A stretch of 64,000 bases of DNA from Chryseobacterium antibioticum (lineage in GTDB: Bacteria; Bacteroidota; Bacteroidia; Flavobacteriales; Weeksellaceae), in NCBI RefSeq assembly GCF_012927325.1, contig NZ_JABBGI010000001.1:1-64000 (forward strand). Reading direction: 5' to 3'. Shown piece after piece: positions 43,259 through 52,752 of the stretch. Position numbers and translations under genes: made by a program. The notes under the pieces are model-generated. The model ran no database searches. It had not been told where the DNA came from and saw nothing but the letters and a program-made list of their open reading frames with translations. Within the stretch, counting starts at the first letter, position 1. Every line of letters begins with the position of its first letter.

Positions 43259-44503
43259 ATGCAAAACACAACAATCCAGAAAGAATGGTTCTCAAAAGGA
43301 GAACAGTATGCTAAAGAAATTAATGAAATGGTTGATTTCGGTGAAAAGAACGGTTGGGGAAACTGGGAGGGCAAAGAGCCTGAAGATACAAGATCCAATC
43401 TTGCTGAAGCTGTATTCAACCTGCTTAAAACAGCCAACCAGAACGGAGATACAGAAAATTTCAGAGCAGAATTTCCGCCAGCTCACACGCCTATCATTCC
43501 TTTACTGGAAAACAGATCCCAAAGTATCGAACAGCTTCACTTCATTTCTGGTGAAAAGATGGTTTTCATGACCGGTACTTCCTATGAAAAAAGACAGGCT
43601 TATCTGCTGGATCATGATCAGGTGACCCCACTAGACGAAACGATTCAGGCCATTGGAAAATCAAAACAGAACCTTGTTTTTGCCATGGCGACTCCCGGTA
43701 AAATATCCGTTCATAAAGGCTGGGACGGAGAACTCATCAACGAATTTAAGCTCGAGCAAATCAAAGAATTAGGAATTACAGAGCTTATTCCGTTCAACGA
43801 TGGCAGCAAAGTCCTTCTGGTTACTTCATTCGGGATTTATCTGATTTCTAAAAATGAGGAAAAACTCATTCATCCTCTCAATGAAGATAATGAGGAAGAC
43901 TGGACTCCGGATATCGATATGGAAAACGCCACGCTTTCCAATGACAATTCCTATATCTTGGTAGGAGATCAGAGTTATGACCACAGGATTTTAGATCCGG
44001 AAGGCAATACTTTAGGTTCCATCGGAGCACAGTCCTCATACCCGCATTTCTGCCTGTTTGCTAAAGATGACAGCCAGCTGATCACCAATTCCTGCCATTT
44101 CTACAACGGAATTACCATTGGAATCCATGCTGAGCAATATGTAGGTGCTGATATTGAAGCCTATACTGAAAGCAATGATTATACTATTATCGATGAAGAA
44201 ATGAGAGTGTACGCAGGTACAGCCACAGAAGATCATTACATTTTGGGGGATGCTTACGGATACATCAAAGCCTTCAATAAAGAAGGAAAGCAACTTTGGA
44301 GACACTTTTTAGGTTCCACCATCTCCGGAATGACCCTTTCAGATGATGGAAAAACACTTTGGGTAGCTGCTCATTCAGGCATTTTGCACAAACTTAAATT
44401 AGACCAGGGCCGCAGAGATACTCACACCATCGGAAACGGAAATCATTATGAGGAATTCAGGTTGCTGATATGGAAAGATGAACCTCAGATATGGAAGTGG
44501 TAA
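43259..44503 (+). CDS. cytosolic beta-propeller-like protein, unknown
   Basis: 414 residues without signal or membrane helix. A helical start of about 80 residues (KEINEMVDFGEKNGWGNWEG) is followed by repeated propeller-like blades, for example MVFMTGTSYEKRQAYLLD, SKVLLVTSFGIYLIS, DNSYILVGDQSYDHRILDP, YAGTATEDHYILGDAYGYIK and LSDDGKTLWVAAHSGILHKL, as in WD40/PQQ-type propellers. Such proteins bind partners or ligands. It ends at its own terminator. The partner is unknown. Confidence 0.7.
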   Translation: MQNTTIQKEWFSKGEQYAKEINEMVDFGEKNGWGNWEGKEPEDTRSNLAEAVFNLLKTANQNGDTENFRAEFPPAHTPIIPLLENRSQSIEQLHFISGEKMVFMTGTSYEKRQAYLLDHDQVTPLDETIQAIGKSKQNLVFAMATPGKISVHKGWDGELINEFKLEQIKELGITELIPFNDGSKVLLVTSFGIYLISKNEEKLIHPLNEDNEEDWTPDIDMENATLSNDNSYILVGDQSYDHRILDPEGNTLGSIGAQSSYPHFCLFAKDDSQLITNSCHFYNGITIGIHAEQYVGADIEAYTESNDYTIIDEEMRVYAGTATEDHYILGDAYGYIKAFNKEGKQLWRHFLGSTISGMTLSDDGKTLWVAAHSGILHKLKLDQGRRDTHTIGNGNHYEEFRLLIWKDEPQIWKW

Positions 44504-44521
44504 GATCATAAAATAATTTAC

Positions 44522-44550
44522 AAACGTTCTAGTTTCAGGACGTTTTTTAT
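44522..44550 (+). terminator. rho-independent terminator
   Basis: AAACGTTCT (44522-44530) pairs with AGGACGTTT (44537-44545), one T-G pair, then TTT. Confidence 0.8.
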
Positions 44551-44646
44551 TAAGTGAAAATGAAGAAAATACAATAGTATTCACTGTACTTTTTGTATTT
44601 TTAGTTTCACAAAAATCACAATTATAAATCGGGATAAAAATAACTC

Positions 44647-45426
44647 ATGGAAAAATACGCACAATCTTTAGACGGACAGAACATTCACTATAAAGAAAAC
44701 GGTCAGGGAAGTACTTCTATCCTATTCGTACACGGATGGCTCGGTAATGCAGAATGGTGGAACAACCAGCAGGAATATTTCAAAGAAAAATATCAGATTG
44801 TACAAATGAGTCTCGCTGGACACGGAAAATCGGATGCCTCCAGAAAAGAATGGTCAAGCGAATTATACGCAGAGGATATCAAAGCGGTAGCAGATCAGAT
44901 CGATTCATCGGAGATTATTCTGGTAGGACACTCGATGTCGGGAGCCTACGTTCTTGAAGCCTCGTTGAAAATCCCCAAGGTAAAGGCTCTTATTCTGATA
45001 GACACGATAAAAGATCTCGATGAAACCTTTACGGACGAACAAGCCGAGGAATATTTATTTGTGCATTACCGTAATGATTTTAAAAATGCGGTTGAACATA
45101 TTCTTCCTCAATATCTTTTCACGGAAAAAACACCATCGGACGTAAGAGAGCAATTACAGAATGAATTCCTTCAAAACACATCACAAGCAGCCATTGAACT
45201 GCTCAGACCTTTGTATAAAACAGATTTCAGGGAAGCCGCATCAAAAGTTCAGGTACCGGTAAGAGCTATCAATTCAGATAACTTTCCTACCAATGCCGAC
45301 AACAACCGAAAGTATTTAAAAGATTATAATTATGTTGAAATAGCCGGAACAGGTCATTATCCTATGCTGGAAAATCCGGAAAAATTCAATCAATTACTTG
45401 AACAAACGATCAAAGAACTTATCTAG
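44647..45426 (+). CDS. cytosolic alpha/beta hydrolase
   Basis: 259 residues, no signal. The fold motifs are FVHGWLGNAEWW (oxyanion loop), nucleophile S96 in VGHSMSGAYV, and histidine in GTGHYPMLENP near the C-terminus; the acid is probably D in the preceding strand. It is like the RsbQ/MenH-type small hydrolases that cut lactones or esters. The substrate is unknown. A DUF4272 gene follows after 23 bases. Confidence 0.88.
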   Translation: MEKYAQSLDGQNIHYKENGQGSTSILFVHGWLGNAEWWNNQQEYFKEKYQIVQMSLAGHGKSDASRKEWSSELYAEDIKAVADQIDSSEIILVGHSMSGAYVLEASLKIPKVKALILIDTIKDLDETFTDEQAEEYLFVHYRNDFKNAVEHILPQYLFTEKTPSDVREQLQNEFLQNTSQAAIELLRPLYKTDFREAASKVQVPVRAINSDNFPTNADNNRKYLKDYNYVEIAGTGHYPMLENPEKFNQLLEQTIKELI

Positions 45427-45449
45427 ACGATTCACAATTATCCATTATC

Positions 45450-46118
45450 ATGCTGAATATTTCCACCAAAAAGGAAGAGTTCTCCCGAAAAGAAAAAAGT
45501 GAAGAAATTCTCAAAAAAGAAGACATAAAGATTAATTTCAACCTCCCCCACATAGAAACTGAGGAGGAAACGACAATTCGGACCGCTGAAGAAATAGCCA
45601 GAAGAGTCACTGTTCTTGCTGTGACCAACCTTATTGCTTTTGATTCCATGGAACCGGAAGAAGCTATTGATTATCTTAAAGACTGTAATCTTTGGGACTA
45701 TGTGACTCCTGGTGAAAAAGATTTTTTAAATGATCCTACAGAATACAAAAAATTCCAGGAAAGCTGGAAATGTGAATGTATTTGGGTTTTATTATGGGCA
45801 TTAAAAAAAGTAGATAGCCTACCCTTTCCTAATGAACTGTGTGACCTGAATGACATTCCGACAGAAAACTATCCTGTTGCCGGAGATGTTGATCCTAATG
45901 ATTTCATTCATGCCCCTCATGAACTCCGTTCAAAATCAGACATACTTGATGCAGCGGACCTGTATTACCGATATGACTGGGCGTGTGTTGATGCCCGTAT
46001 CAACAGTATTGAAATGACCACGATAGATCCCGGCATCGTTTATGAAAGACATTATGCCTTAAACTGGCTGATCACTTATATGGATCAGGATTGGGATGAT
46101 GTTTCATGTGATACATAA
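45450..46118 (+). CDS. DUF4272 family protein
   Basis: 222 residues, soluble and acidic. The typical DUF4272 blocks are present: TIRTAEEIARRVTVLAVTN, ESWKCECIWVLLWALKK, and the end YERHYALNWLIT, followed by the aspartate-rich DQDWDDVSCDT. Some members occur as immunity-like genes in polymorphic toxin loci; no activity is known. It lies 23 bases after the hydrolase gene and 12 before an SMI1-like gene, so the three are probably one transcript. Confidence 0.85.
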   Translation: MLNISTKKEEFSRKEKSEEILKKEDIKINFNLPHIETEEETTIRTAEEIARRVTVLAVTNLIAFDSMEPEEAIDYLKDCNLWDYVTPGEKDFLNDPTEYKKFQESWKCECIWVLLWALKKVDSLPFPNELCDLNDIPTENYPVAGDVDPNDFIHAPHELRSKSDILDAADLYYRYDWACVDARINSIEMTTIDPGIVYERHYALNWLITYMDQDWDDVSCDT

Positions 46119-46130
46119 TCCGTTTGATAG

Positions 46131-46889
46131 ATGATACTACAAAAACTTATTGAAAAATTCATCAGCCTCTCAGAAGGAAAACTCACCGCACAGGAATGGA
46201 TGGACTGGTTCACGGATCATAAAGATACGGTAGAAAAAATATGCGGAAGAACTGCCTTTCTTAAAATAAAAACCAAAGAAAGTTTCAGTGCTATTAGAAA
46301 TGCATACATCGGGCAACTGGGCGCTTTTGAATGGTTACAATCTGTGAAAATCAACACTACTTTTTCTGACCTCTATAAAAAAGGCTGGGAAAAAGAATTT
46401 GAAGATTTCTGTAAAGCCGAAAAACAAAAAGAAAAACAGCTTCAGAAAGACGTTGAAAAGAAATTCGGATATTTAAAAGACCACTATCCAAAGTTTTTCA
46501 GGCAATTAACCAGATCGTACAGTGATTCTGACATTATTGAAGCGGGCGTACAGCAGGAATTTATTCTGAATAAAGAAAAAGAACTTTCTATGAAGATCCC
46601 TGAAGATCTGACAACATGGTACCAAAATGTATCCATCCTAAAGCTGGAAGGTATAGACATCGATTTTCAGGAATTAAGTACGGAAACAATTGAGAAAAAG
46701 CAGTACCTGATCCTTGGAGAATTCTGGCTGTATGGCGATGGAGACCAATTGCTGTACAGTTTGGAAAATCAAAATATCTATATTTTTGCCCATGAACATA
46801 GCCCTCCAAAAGTGATAAAAATCGCGAACTCATTATCTGATTTTGTAGAGAAAAAAATGGTAACGTACTTAAACGAATACGAATCATAA
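46131..46889 (+). CDS. SMI1/KNR4-like protein with helical N-terminal region
   Basis: 252 residues. The first 130 are helical and charged (LTAQEWMDWFTDHKDTVEKI, with an ImmA-like look). The last 100 have the SMI1/KNR4 (SUKH) arrangement: KELSMKIPEDLTTWYQN, then YLILGEFWLYGDGDQLLYSL, then VIKIANSLSDFVEKKMVTYL. SUKH proteins are a main class of immunity proteins for secreted nuclease toxins. It follows a DUF4272 gene. No toxin gene is adjacent. Confidence 0.72.
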   Translation: MILQKLIEKFISLSEGKLTAQEWMDWFTDHKDTVEKICGRTAFLKIKTKESFSAIRNAYIGQLGAFEWLQSVKINTTFSDLYKKGWEKEFEDFCKAEKQKEKQLQKDVEKKFGYLKDHYPKFFRQLTRSYSDSDIIEAGVQQEFILNKEKELSMKIPEDLTTWYQNVSILKLEGIDIDFQELSTETIEKKQYLILGEFWLYGDGDQLLYSLENQNIYIFAHEHSPPKVIKIANSLSDFVEKKMVTYLNEYES

Positions 46890-46951
46890 GATTTAAAACC
46901 TGCTACCTTCTAATTGTTTGAAAGGTTCTAAAAGAAAATAATTATAATCCC

Positions 46952-47437
46952 ATGTATAAAATACTCCTTACCCTATTTCTAATAATTTTTGTAAACAAAA
47001 ACTTGCACTCCCAAAATGTAAACTTAGACGAATATGAAATTTATCTTGGAAATACCTTGATTGCTAAACATAACTTCATTAAAAATGGTCAGAATTTAAA
47101 TGAAAATCAGGCAAAAACAATTGAATTTAAACCAATAACTAATGGACCTAAAAAGGCTTATTATTTAAATGGAACATTATACTCAAGCGGGAAGATGGAA
47201 AATTTAAAAGAAAACGGAATTTGGGAATACTGGCATCCAAACGGTCAAAAAGCCCGTAAAGGAGAATTTATAAACGGTAAACCAAACGGAACTCATGAAT
47301 ACTGGTATGAAAACGGGAATATTCGGAGCATAGGAAACTGGAAAAATGGAGTATATGATGGAAGATGGGAAATGTATAATGAAGATGGAAAGGAAAAAAC
47401 AATTCAAAACTATAAGGACGGAAAACAAATTCTTTAG
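46952..47437 (+). CDS. YwqK-like / MORN-variant repeat protein, exported
   Basis: 161 residues with a probable signal peptide (MYKILLTLFLIIFVNKNLHS). From about 80 to 160 it has four repeats of the form YWHPNGQKARKGEF, YWYENGNIRSIGNW and MYNEDGKEKTIQN, the MORN-variant motif of the YwqK family, named after a B. subtilis antitoxin. The signal peptide argues against a cytosolic antitoxin. Function unknown; a structural or surface role is equally possible. Confidence 0.75.
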   Translation: MYKILLTLFLIIFVNKNLHSQNVNLDEYEIYLGNTLIAKHNFIKNGQNLNENQAKTIEFKPITNGPKKAYYLNGTLYSSGKMENLKENGIWEYWHPNGQKARKGEFINGKPNGTHEYWYENGNIRSIGNWKNGVYDGRWEMYNEDGKEKTIQNYKDGKQIL

Positions 47438-47656
47438 ATCTATAGTTTTCAAAAGTTAAGCTTATCAGAATCTCACAAAAAATAAAGTCATTTCAAATCG
47501 GAGTCGTTTATTTTTGAATTTGTAAAGTAATCAATAAAAACGATCAAAAATCCCTTTTCCAATTCAAAAAACTTCCCGAAATTTGCCATCTGTGCGTTAA
47601 ATATAATCAATGAAATAAAATTTTAAATCAAAACATACAGTAAAACTTAGTATAAG

Positions 47657-47778
47657 TTTTCTTCGGGGCAGGGTGAAAATCCCTACCGGCGGTTACAGTC
47701 CGCGACTCCTTTCTTCGGAAGGGACTGATTTGGTGGAATTCCAAAACCGACAGTTAAAGTCTGGATGGGAGAAGAAAA
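47657..47778 (+). ncRNA. FMN riboswitch (RFN element)
   Basis: The closing stem is TTTTCTTC (47657-47664) with GAAGAAAA (47771-47778). Between them are the hallmark words GGGGCAGGGTGAAAATCCC, TACCGGCGGT, CAGTCCGCGA and the ACCGACAG / GTCTGGATGGGAGAAG end. It binds flavin mononucleotide and lowers ribB expression when FMN is plentiful. The segment 47779-47870 between aptamer and ATG, with GTAAG/CTTAC pairing near 47790-47805, would be the expression platform. The stretch 47438-47656 before it holds no gene. Confidence 0.95.
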
Positions 47779-47870
47779 TGAAGCGGTCAGTAAGATTCCT
47801 TACGGGCTTATTGTGCCGTGTTTCATTTCCATGTACCGAAGACTATTTTAACTTTTAAAAGTAAAATAAC

Positions 47871-48515
47871 ATGGAAAAATTATTAGAACAATTTGGAGCA
47901 ACCTCCACAGAACGTGTAGAAAATGCACTTCTAAAACTACAACAGGGAAAAGGTATTCTTTTAGTAGATGATGAAAACCGAGAAAACGAAGGTGATATCA
48001 TCTTTCCCGCATCTACCATTACAGAAAAGGACATGGCACTGCTGATCCGCGAATGCAGCGGCATCGTCTGCCTATGCATTTCCGAAGAGAAAAGCAAGCA
48101 CCTTAATCTGCGTCCGATGGTGGAAAACAACAACTCTAAAAATCAAACCGCATTCACCATTTCTATCGAAGCCAAAGAAGGCGTTGAGTCTGGTGTTTCT
48201 GCTAAAGACCGTGTAACAACGATAAGAACTGCCGTGGCAGAAAATGCGCAGGCTGGTCATATTGCAAGTCCGGGACACGTTTTCCCACTGATTGCCAAAG
48301 AAGGCGGTGTTTTCGAAAGACGCGGCCACACGGAAGGCAGTGTAGATCTTGTGAAAATGGCTAATCTCGGTGACGATGCCGTACTTTGCGAACTAACCAA
48401 TGAAGATGGTTCTATGGCCAGACTTCCGGAGATCGTGAAATTTGCGTCCCTCAAAGAAATGAGCGTGGTAACGATTGAAGATATTTATGCCTACCGCAAA
48501 ATAATGAGCAACTAA
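47871..48515 (+). CDS. ribB: 3,4-dihydroxy-2-butanone-4-phosphate synthase RibB
   Basis: 214 residues, a single-domain RibB like that of E. coli; no GTP cyclohydrolase II half is fused. It converts ribulose 5-phosphate to 3,4-dihydroxy-2-butanone 4-phosphate and formate in riboflavin synthesis. Active-site features include [15 protein letters not shown] (acidic metal loop) and [20 protein letters not shown] and [11 protein letters not shown] near the C-terminus. It is under the FMN riboswitch just upstream and stands alone, closed by a terminator. Complete and normal. Confidence 0.96.
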   Translation: MEKLLEQFGATSTERVENALLKLQQGKGILLVDDENRENEGDIIFPASTITEKDMALLIRECSGIVCLCISEEKSKHLNLRPMVENNNSKNQTAFTISIEAKEGVESGVSAKDRVTTIRTAVAENAQAGHIASPGHVFPLIAKEGGVFERRGHTEGSVDLVKMANLGDDAVLCELTNEDGSMARLPEIVKFASLKEMSVVTIEDIYAYRKIMSN

Positions 48516-48539
48516 AAAATTATATATAACGCACAGAAC

Positions 48540-48575
48540 AGCCGTCCGATCATACCGGGCGGCTTTCTTATTTAA
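48540..48575 (+). terminator. rho-independent terminator
   Basis: AGCCGTCCG (48540-48548) and CGGGCGGCT (48556-48564), one T-G pair, then TTCTTATTT. It closes ribB. Confidence 0.85.
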
Positions 48576-48645
48576 ATAATTCATTAAAAATAAGTTAACG
48601 TTAAAAACTAATGATTTTTTATTTATATTAGTGAAAAATTCGATT

Positions 48646-49644
48646 ATGAAAAAATCATTACTTTTTTTGCTGGGTATTTCCGGCGTACTTTCCGCACAAA
48701 TCACACTGACCAAAGGGGCCAACGATCCTTTAGCCGGTGACACTGCAAACAATTACACGATAACAGGAACGGTAGACAATTCTGCTACAGGAGCTAATGC
48801 TACCTTTTCAAATGGTAGTTTGGCACAGGGAGCAGCTTCTCCAACGACTTATTCAACACCTTCTTCTGCTGAAATCACAACATTTCCAGGCTCTACAATC
48901 AAAATGAGCAGCGGAGGAACCACTATTTTTTATAAAACGTCTGCTACAAAACTGGAAATCACCGGAGTAATAAACCCTGAAGCTACACTAAATTTTTCTG
49001 TAGATAATGGGACTTATATGAATTATCCTACCGCTTTCGGAGTACTTCAAAGTGATAACGCTAAAGGAACTTTCACATCATCAGTTGCCAATGGGCTTTT
49101 CAGCGGAACAATGGGCACACTGGCTGATGCATACGGAACGTTGATCATCGGCAACAAGACTTACACCAATGTATTGAGAGTAAAATTTACACAAAATTTT
49201 AATTTGTACTCATCATTTGATATCACATATTCAAATCCTATCGGCACTTTTACCAATACCGCCTATTCTTATTATGATGGCAGCCACCGATACGCATTGC
49301 TGAGTTCTGCAAGTGGAAATATCACAGTTCCTTTACTGGGAATCAATCAGTCTAGTTCAAGTGCAGCAGCATTGGGTGAAACCTTTTTAGCAACTGCCAA
49401 CACTACAAAAAAAGAAGATTTTATGGTTTATCCTAATCCTGCAAAGGATTTTATCGGATTTAAAGGAAATACAGAAAACTATACAACTGCCAATATCTAT
49501 AGCCTAGATGGAAAACTGATCAAAACATCACATATACAAGCAGGGAACGTACAGATTTCGGAACTTCCGCCAGCTTCTTATTTTATAGAAATTAAAGGAA
49601 AAAATTCTGAAACAAAGAAAAATACTAAGTTTATCAAAAAGTAA
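48646..49644 (+). CDS. T9SS-exported surface protein, unknown
   Basis: 332 residues from the ATG at 48646 (a GTG five codons earlier is less likely). A signal peptide (MKKSLLFLLGISGVLSA) precedes a beta-rich, serine/threonine/glycine-rich body with no known domain. The C-terminal 75 residues (DFMVYPNPAKDFIGFKGN, YSLDGKLIKTSHI, SYFIEIKGKN) are a type A T9SS sorting domain, so the protein is exported through the type IX system and released or attached to the cell surface. Terminator follows. Confidence 0.88.
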   Translation: MKKSLLFLLGISGVLSAQITLTKGANDPLAGDTANNYTITGTVDNSATGANATFSNGSLAQGAASPTTYSTPSSAEITTFPGSTIKMSSGGTTIFYKTSATKLEITGVINPEATLNFSVDNGTYMNYPTAFGVLQSDNAKGTFTSSVANGLFSGTMGTLADAYGTLIIGNKTYTNVLRVKFTQNFNLYSSFDITYSNPIGTFTNTAYSYYDGSHRYALLSSASGNITVPLLGINQSSSSAAALGETFLATANTTKKEDFMVYPNPAKDFIGFKGNTENYTTANIYSLDGKLIKTSHIQAGNVQISELPPASYFIEIKGKNSETKKNTKFIKK

Positions 49645-49663
49645 TTTTTTATCAATAACCAAG

Positions 49664-49695
49664 AAAGCCGTCCTGCGTCAGGACGGCTTTTTGTA
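49664..49695 (+). terminator. rho-independent terminator
   Basis: AAAGCCGTCCTG (49664-49675), CGT loop, CAGGACGGCTTT (49679-49690), then TT. Perfect 12-bp stem. Confidence 0.9.
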
Positions 49696-49793
49696 TACAA
49701 TAATGTGCATCTTTCACTGATTTTGCATAGTACTCCAATCACTTTACATTCCGATTTTTTTTTAGAATAACAATATTTCGCCATCCACAACAG

Positions 49794-49810
49794 AAAAAAA
49801 AAAAAAAAAA
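49794..49810. repeat. 17-base A homopolymer
   Basis: An uninterrupted run of 17 A lies about 109 bases before the DUF3575 gene, in a gap (49696-49918) with no gene. Such runs slip readily in replication. Confidence 0.9.
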
Positions 49811-49918
49811 CAACAACCATATCATTATTTTTAAGTTAAAAATCAATTCATATTGAAATATTATTAAATTTTTGCCCACTTTTTGCTGATACCTTTCTAC
49901 ACCACAAAATATAACATC

Positions 49919-50671
49919 ATGAAAAAGCTCCTCATCTTAATACCCTGTTTCTTCTTTTCAGAGGCAGACGCACAGGAAGTCCAGGCTGTTCCCGTCGATA
50001 AAATGAATATCATTAAAACCAACGTTACAGCTTATGCATTCAGAAACATCAACCTGTCTTATGAAAGAGCGATTAACCAATGGTTCTCAGTAAATATAGG
50101 TTTCGGAACTATGACGCAGGGTAAAGTACCCTTCATCAATGCCTTTTTGAAAGATGAAGATGAGAAAAGATTCCAGAACCTAAAGGTAAAGGCCACGAAC
50201 TTCACCATTGAACCCAGATTCTACATTGGGAAAGGCTACGGAAAAGGATTTTATTTTACCCCATATTACCGGTATTCCGATGTTTCTTCCAACAGCTTTG
50301 ATTTCTATTACGATTACGATGCCATTGACGGAAATACCTATCAGATTCCCCTTAAAGGACAGGGAAGCACCAGCGGAAACAGCGGCGGGCTGATGGTGGG
50401 TGTACAGTTTTTCCTGACCAGAAGCCAGAATCTGGTCCTTGATTTCTGGATCGCCGGCGCTCATTACGGAAGCGGAAAAGGCGACTTCACGATGACCAGC
50501 GACTATGTCCTGACACCGGAAATGCAGGCTCAGCTTAAGAAAGAAATTGAAAATCTGGACATCCCTTTTGTAGATTACACAGTAGAAACCAATGCCAATG
50601 GTGCTAAAGTAAAAGTAGACGGGCCCTGGGCAGGTTTCAGAAGCGGCCTGTCGATTGGGTACAGGTTTTAA
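49919..50671 (+). CDS. DUF3575 outer-membrane beta-barrel protein
   Basis: 250 residues from the ATG at 49919, with a signal peptide (MKKLLILIPCFFFSEADAQ). The mature part begins with the DUF3575 pattern KTNVTAYAFRNINLSYERAI and has amphipathic strands, ending with the aromatic GYRF typical of outer-membrane barrels. An insertion around QLKKEIENLDIPFVDY would be a loop. The DUF3575 family is a barrel group of unknown cargo. It is transcribed alone before the response regulator. Confidence 0.85.
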   Translation: MKKLLILIPCFFFSEADAQEVQAVPVDKMNIIKTNVTAYAFRNINLSYERAINQWFSVNIGFGTMTQGKVPFINAFLKDEDEKRFQNLKVKATNFTIEPRFYIGKGYGKGFYFTPYYRYSDVSSNSFDFYYDYDAIDGNTYQIPLKGQGSTSGNSGGLMVGVQFFLTRSQNLVLDFWIAGAHYGSGKGDFTMTSDYVLTPEMQAQLKKEIENLDIPFVDYTVETNANGAKVKVDGPWAGFRSGLSIGYRF

Positions 50672-50722
50672 ATCATTAAAAAATACCATTCTTGATTTTC
50701 TGAACGGTTTTTTTATATCTTT

Positions 50723-50748
50723 AAACCGGATAAATTGTTATCCGGTTT
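50723..50748. other. perfect 11-bp hairpin just before the response regulator
   Basis: AAACCGGATAA, ATTG loop, TTATCCGGTTT. It ends 12 bases before the regulator ATG, so it is a terminator for the DUF3575 gene that also overlaps the leader of the next gene, or an operator. Confidence 0.75.
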
Positions 50749-50760
50749 TAATACGTTCGC

Positions 50761-51438
50761 ATGAAAATTCTCATCATAGAAGACCATAAAGACCTTGCAG
50801 CCAACATCACGGACTACCTTAAAAAGGAAGATTACGTTTGTGAAGTAGCTTCTGATGCGAAAGAAGCTTTAGAAAAAATAGAACTTTTTGAGTACGACTG
50901 TATTCTTCTGGATCTTATGCTTCCTGACGGAAACGGACTGGACATTCTGAAGCATATTAAAAACTATACTCCCGGAGCAAGTGTCATTATTGTTTCAGCA
51001 AAAAATTCTTTAGATACAAAACTGACTGGATTAGATGACGGAGCTGATGATTATATCACCAAACCATTTTCTTTACCCGAACTTCATTCCAGAATAAAAG
51101 CGGTTCTCAGAAGAAAAACACCTGAAGCCAACCGTATTTTAAGCTTTAATGAAATTAAAATCGACCTGGAATCTAAAGAATGCAGGATCAGCGACCAACT
51201 GATCAATCTTACCAAAAAAGAACTGAACCTGCTGATCTACTTTATCAACAATCAGAACAGGATGCTTTCCAAGCAGGCTATTGCAAGTCATCTTTGGGGT
51301 GATTATACGTACAGCATTGACAATGTGGATTTCGTTTATCAGCATTTAAAAAACTTGAGAAAGAAAGTTATAGATGCCGGTGGAAAAGATTATCTGCAGA
51401 CCGTTTATGGATTGGGCTATAAATGGATTGATAAATGA
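50761..51438 (+). CDS. OmpR/PhoB-family response regulator
   Basis: 225 residues. A receiver domain with D51 in CILLDLMLPDGNGL, T/S near 80 and K102-like KPFSLPEL is followed by a winged-helix DNA-binding domain (about 128-225; LTKKELNLLIYFI, YLQTVYGLGYKW). It overlaps the histidine kinase gene by 4 bases (ATGA). Its likely target is the porin gene downstream, where a tandem 11-bp repeat of the kind bound by OmpR-like dimers is found. Confidence 0.94.
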   Translation: MKILIIEDHKDLAANITDYLKKEDYVCEVASDAKEALEKIELFEYDCILLDLMLPDGNGLDILKHIKNYTPGASVIIVSAKNSLDTKLTGLDDGADDYITKPFSLPELHSRIKAVLRRKTPEANRILSFNEIKIDLESKECRISDQLINLTKKELNLLIYFINNQNRMLSKQAIASHLWGDYTYSIDNVDFVYQHLKNLRKKVIDAGGKDYLQTVYGLGYKWIDK

Positions 51439-52703
51439 ATTTAAGTTTCCGTTTTGCCCGAGCATTCACTGTATTGGTATTTTTCGTTCTTATCACAGGT
51501 TTTGCTATTCTCTATTTCGCGTTTGAAAGGGCAACGATGCGTTCTGCCATTCTCAAACTTGAGGATTTAAACAGTTACGTAGCACGTAGACTGGAAAGTG
51601 ATTCCGCTTATGATTATTTAAAATTTCACCACAGGCAGATTCAGGTGAAAATTCTTCCTGTAGATTCTAAAAATTTTAAGGAAAAAATCATTGAAGAGAA
51701 ATACATCTGGAATAAAAGCATCCAGTCACACATGAACAGGATCACAGTAACCACGTATCCTTTAATTCAGCAGAAAAGGTATGCCATCACCAGTGTAAGA
51801 TACATTACGATCATTGAAAATAATTTCCTGATGAGCATCATTATGGTCATTGCCTGGATCATGGTCTTTCTTATCATTCTGACCATTATCGTGAGTATTC
51901 TGGTTTCTAAAAAAATTCTTGACCCATTTTACCACGCGATAGACGAAATAAAGAAATTCAGTCTGAGAGATAACCGTTCCATGGATCTGATGAAAACAGA
52001 AACCGAAGAATTCAAATCCTTGAATACATTTTTACTAAAAATGACCGAAAGCTCCAAAAAAGACTACAACCTCTTAGAGGAACTTTCGGAAAACACGTCT
52101 CATGAATTACAAACGCCATTAGCTTCCATCAAAGGGAAAATAGAATTGCTGATGGACAGTGAGCTTTCGGAAAACCAACTGATCACTCTTTCTTCAATGA
52201 ATGATGAACTGGACAGGCTTTCATCGATTAATCAATCCCTTATTCTCCTCGCCAAGCTGGAACATTTTGAAAAAAACGATTCACAGCTTATTAATTTTTC
52301 TGACTTACTTCAGGCAAGGCTTCATTATTTTGAGGATATTTTTGAAATTCAGAATCTTATGGTGACAAAAGAAATTCAAGAGGAGATCTATCTTAATTTT
52401 GATAAAAACCTGGCAACGATCGTTATCAATAACCTCATCAATAATTCCAAAAGACACAATATAGAAAACGGAAAAATCTCTGTAACGCTTACAGAAAGCT
52501 ACTTCCAAATTTCCAATACGGGCAATCCTCCCACTATTCCTACTGAAGAATTATTCAAAAGATTCAAGCGTGGAAACCCCAACCAAAACTCCATTGGAAT
52601 AGGTTTGGCCCTCGTGAAGAAAATTTTGGAGATTTATGACACCGAAATCTTCTATCAATTTGAAAACAATATACACACTATAAGGATCAATTTCATAAAA
52701 TAA
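51435..52703 (+). CDS. sensor histidine kinase
   Basis: 422 residues. Two membrane helices at about 9-30 and 131-158 frame a periplasmic sensor domain of about 100 residues, then a HAMP-like linker, the HisKA helix with H223 in SENTSHELQTPLASIK, and a HATPase_c domain with NNLINNSKRHN (N box) and GIGLALVKKI (G2). It phosphorylates the OmpR-like regulator upstream. Signal unknown; the carboxylate porin and permease genes downstream suggest an organic acid. Confidence 0.94.
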   Translation: MNLSFRFARAFTVLVFFVLITGFAILYFAFERATMRSAILKLEDLNSYVARRLESDSAYDYLKFHHRQIQVKILPVDSKNFKEKIIEEKYIWNKSIQSHMNRITVTTYPLIQQKRYAITSVRYITIIENNFLMSIIMVIAWIMVFLIILTIIVSILVSKKILDPFYHAIDEIKKFSLRDNRSMDLMKTETEEFKSLNTFLLKMTESSKKDYNLLEELSENTSHELQTPLASIKGKIELLMDSELSENQLITLSSMNDELDRLSSINQSLILLAKLEHFEKNDSQLINFSDLLQARLHYFEDIFEIQNLMVTKEIQEEIYLNFDKNLATIVINNLINNSKRHNIENGKISVTLTESYFQISNTGNPPTIPTEELFKRFKRGNPNQNSIGIGLALVKKILEIYDTEIFYQFENNIHTIRINFIK

Positions 52704-52752
52704 AACATTGAAATTCAAAAACATAACATCAAATGTTTCAATTTCATGAAAA

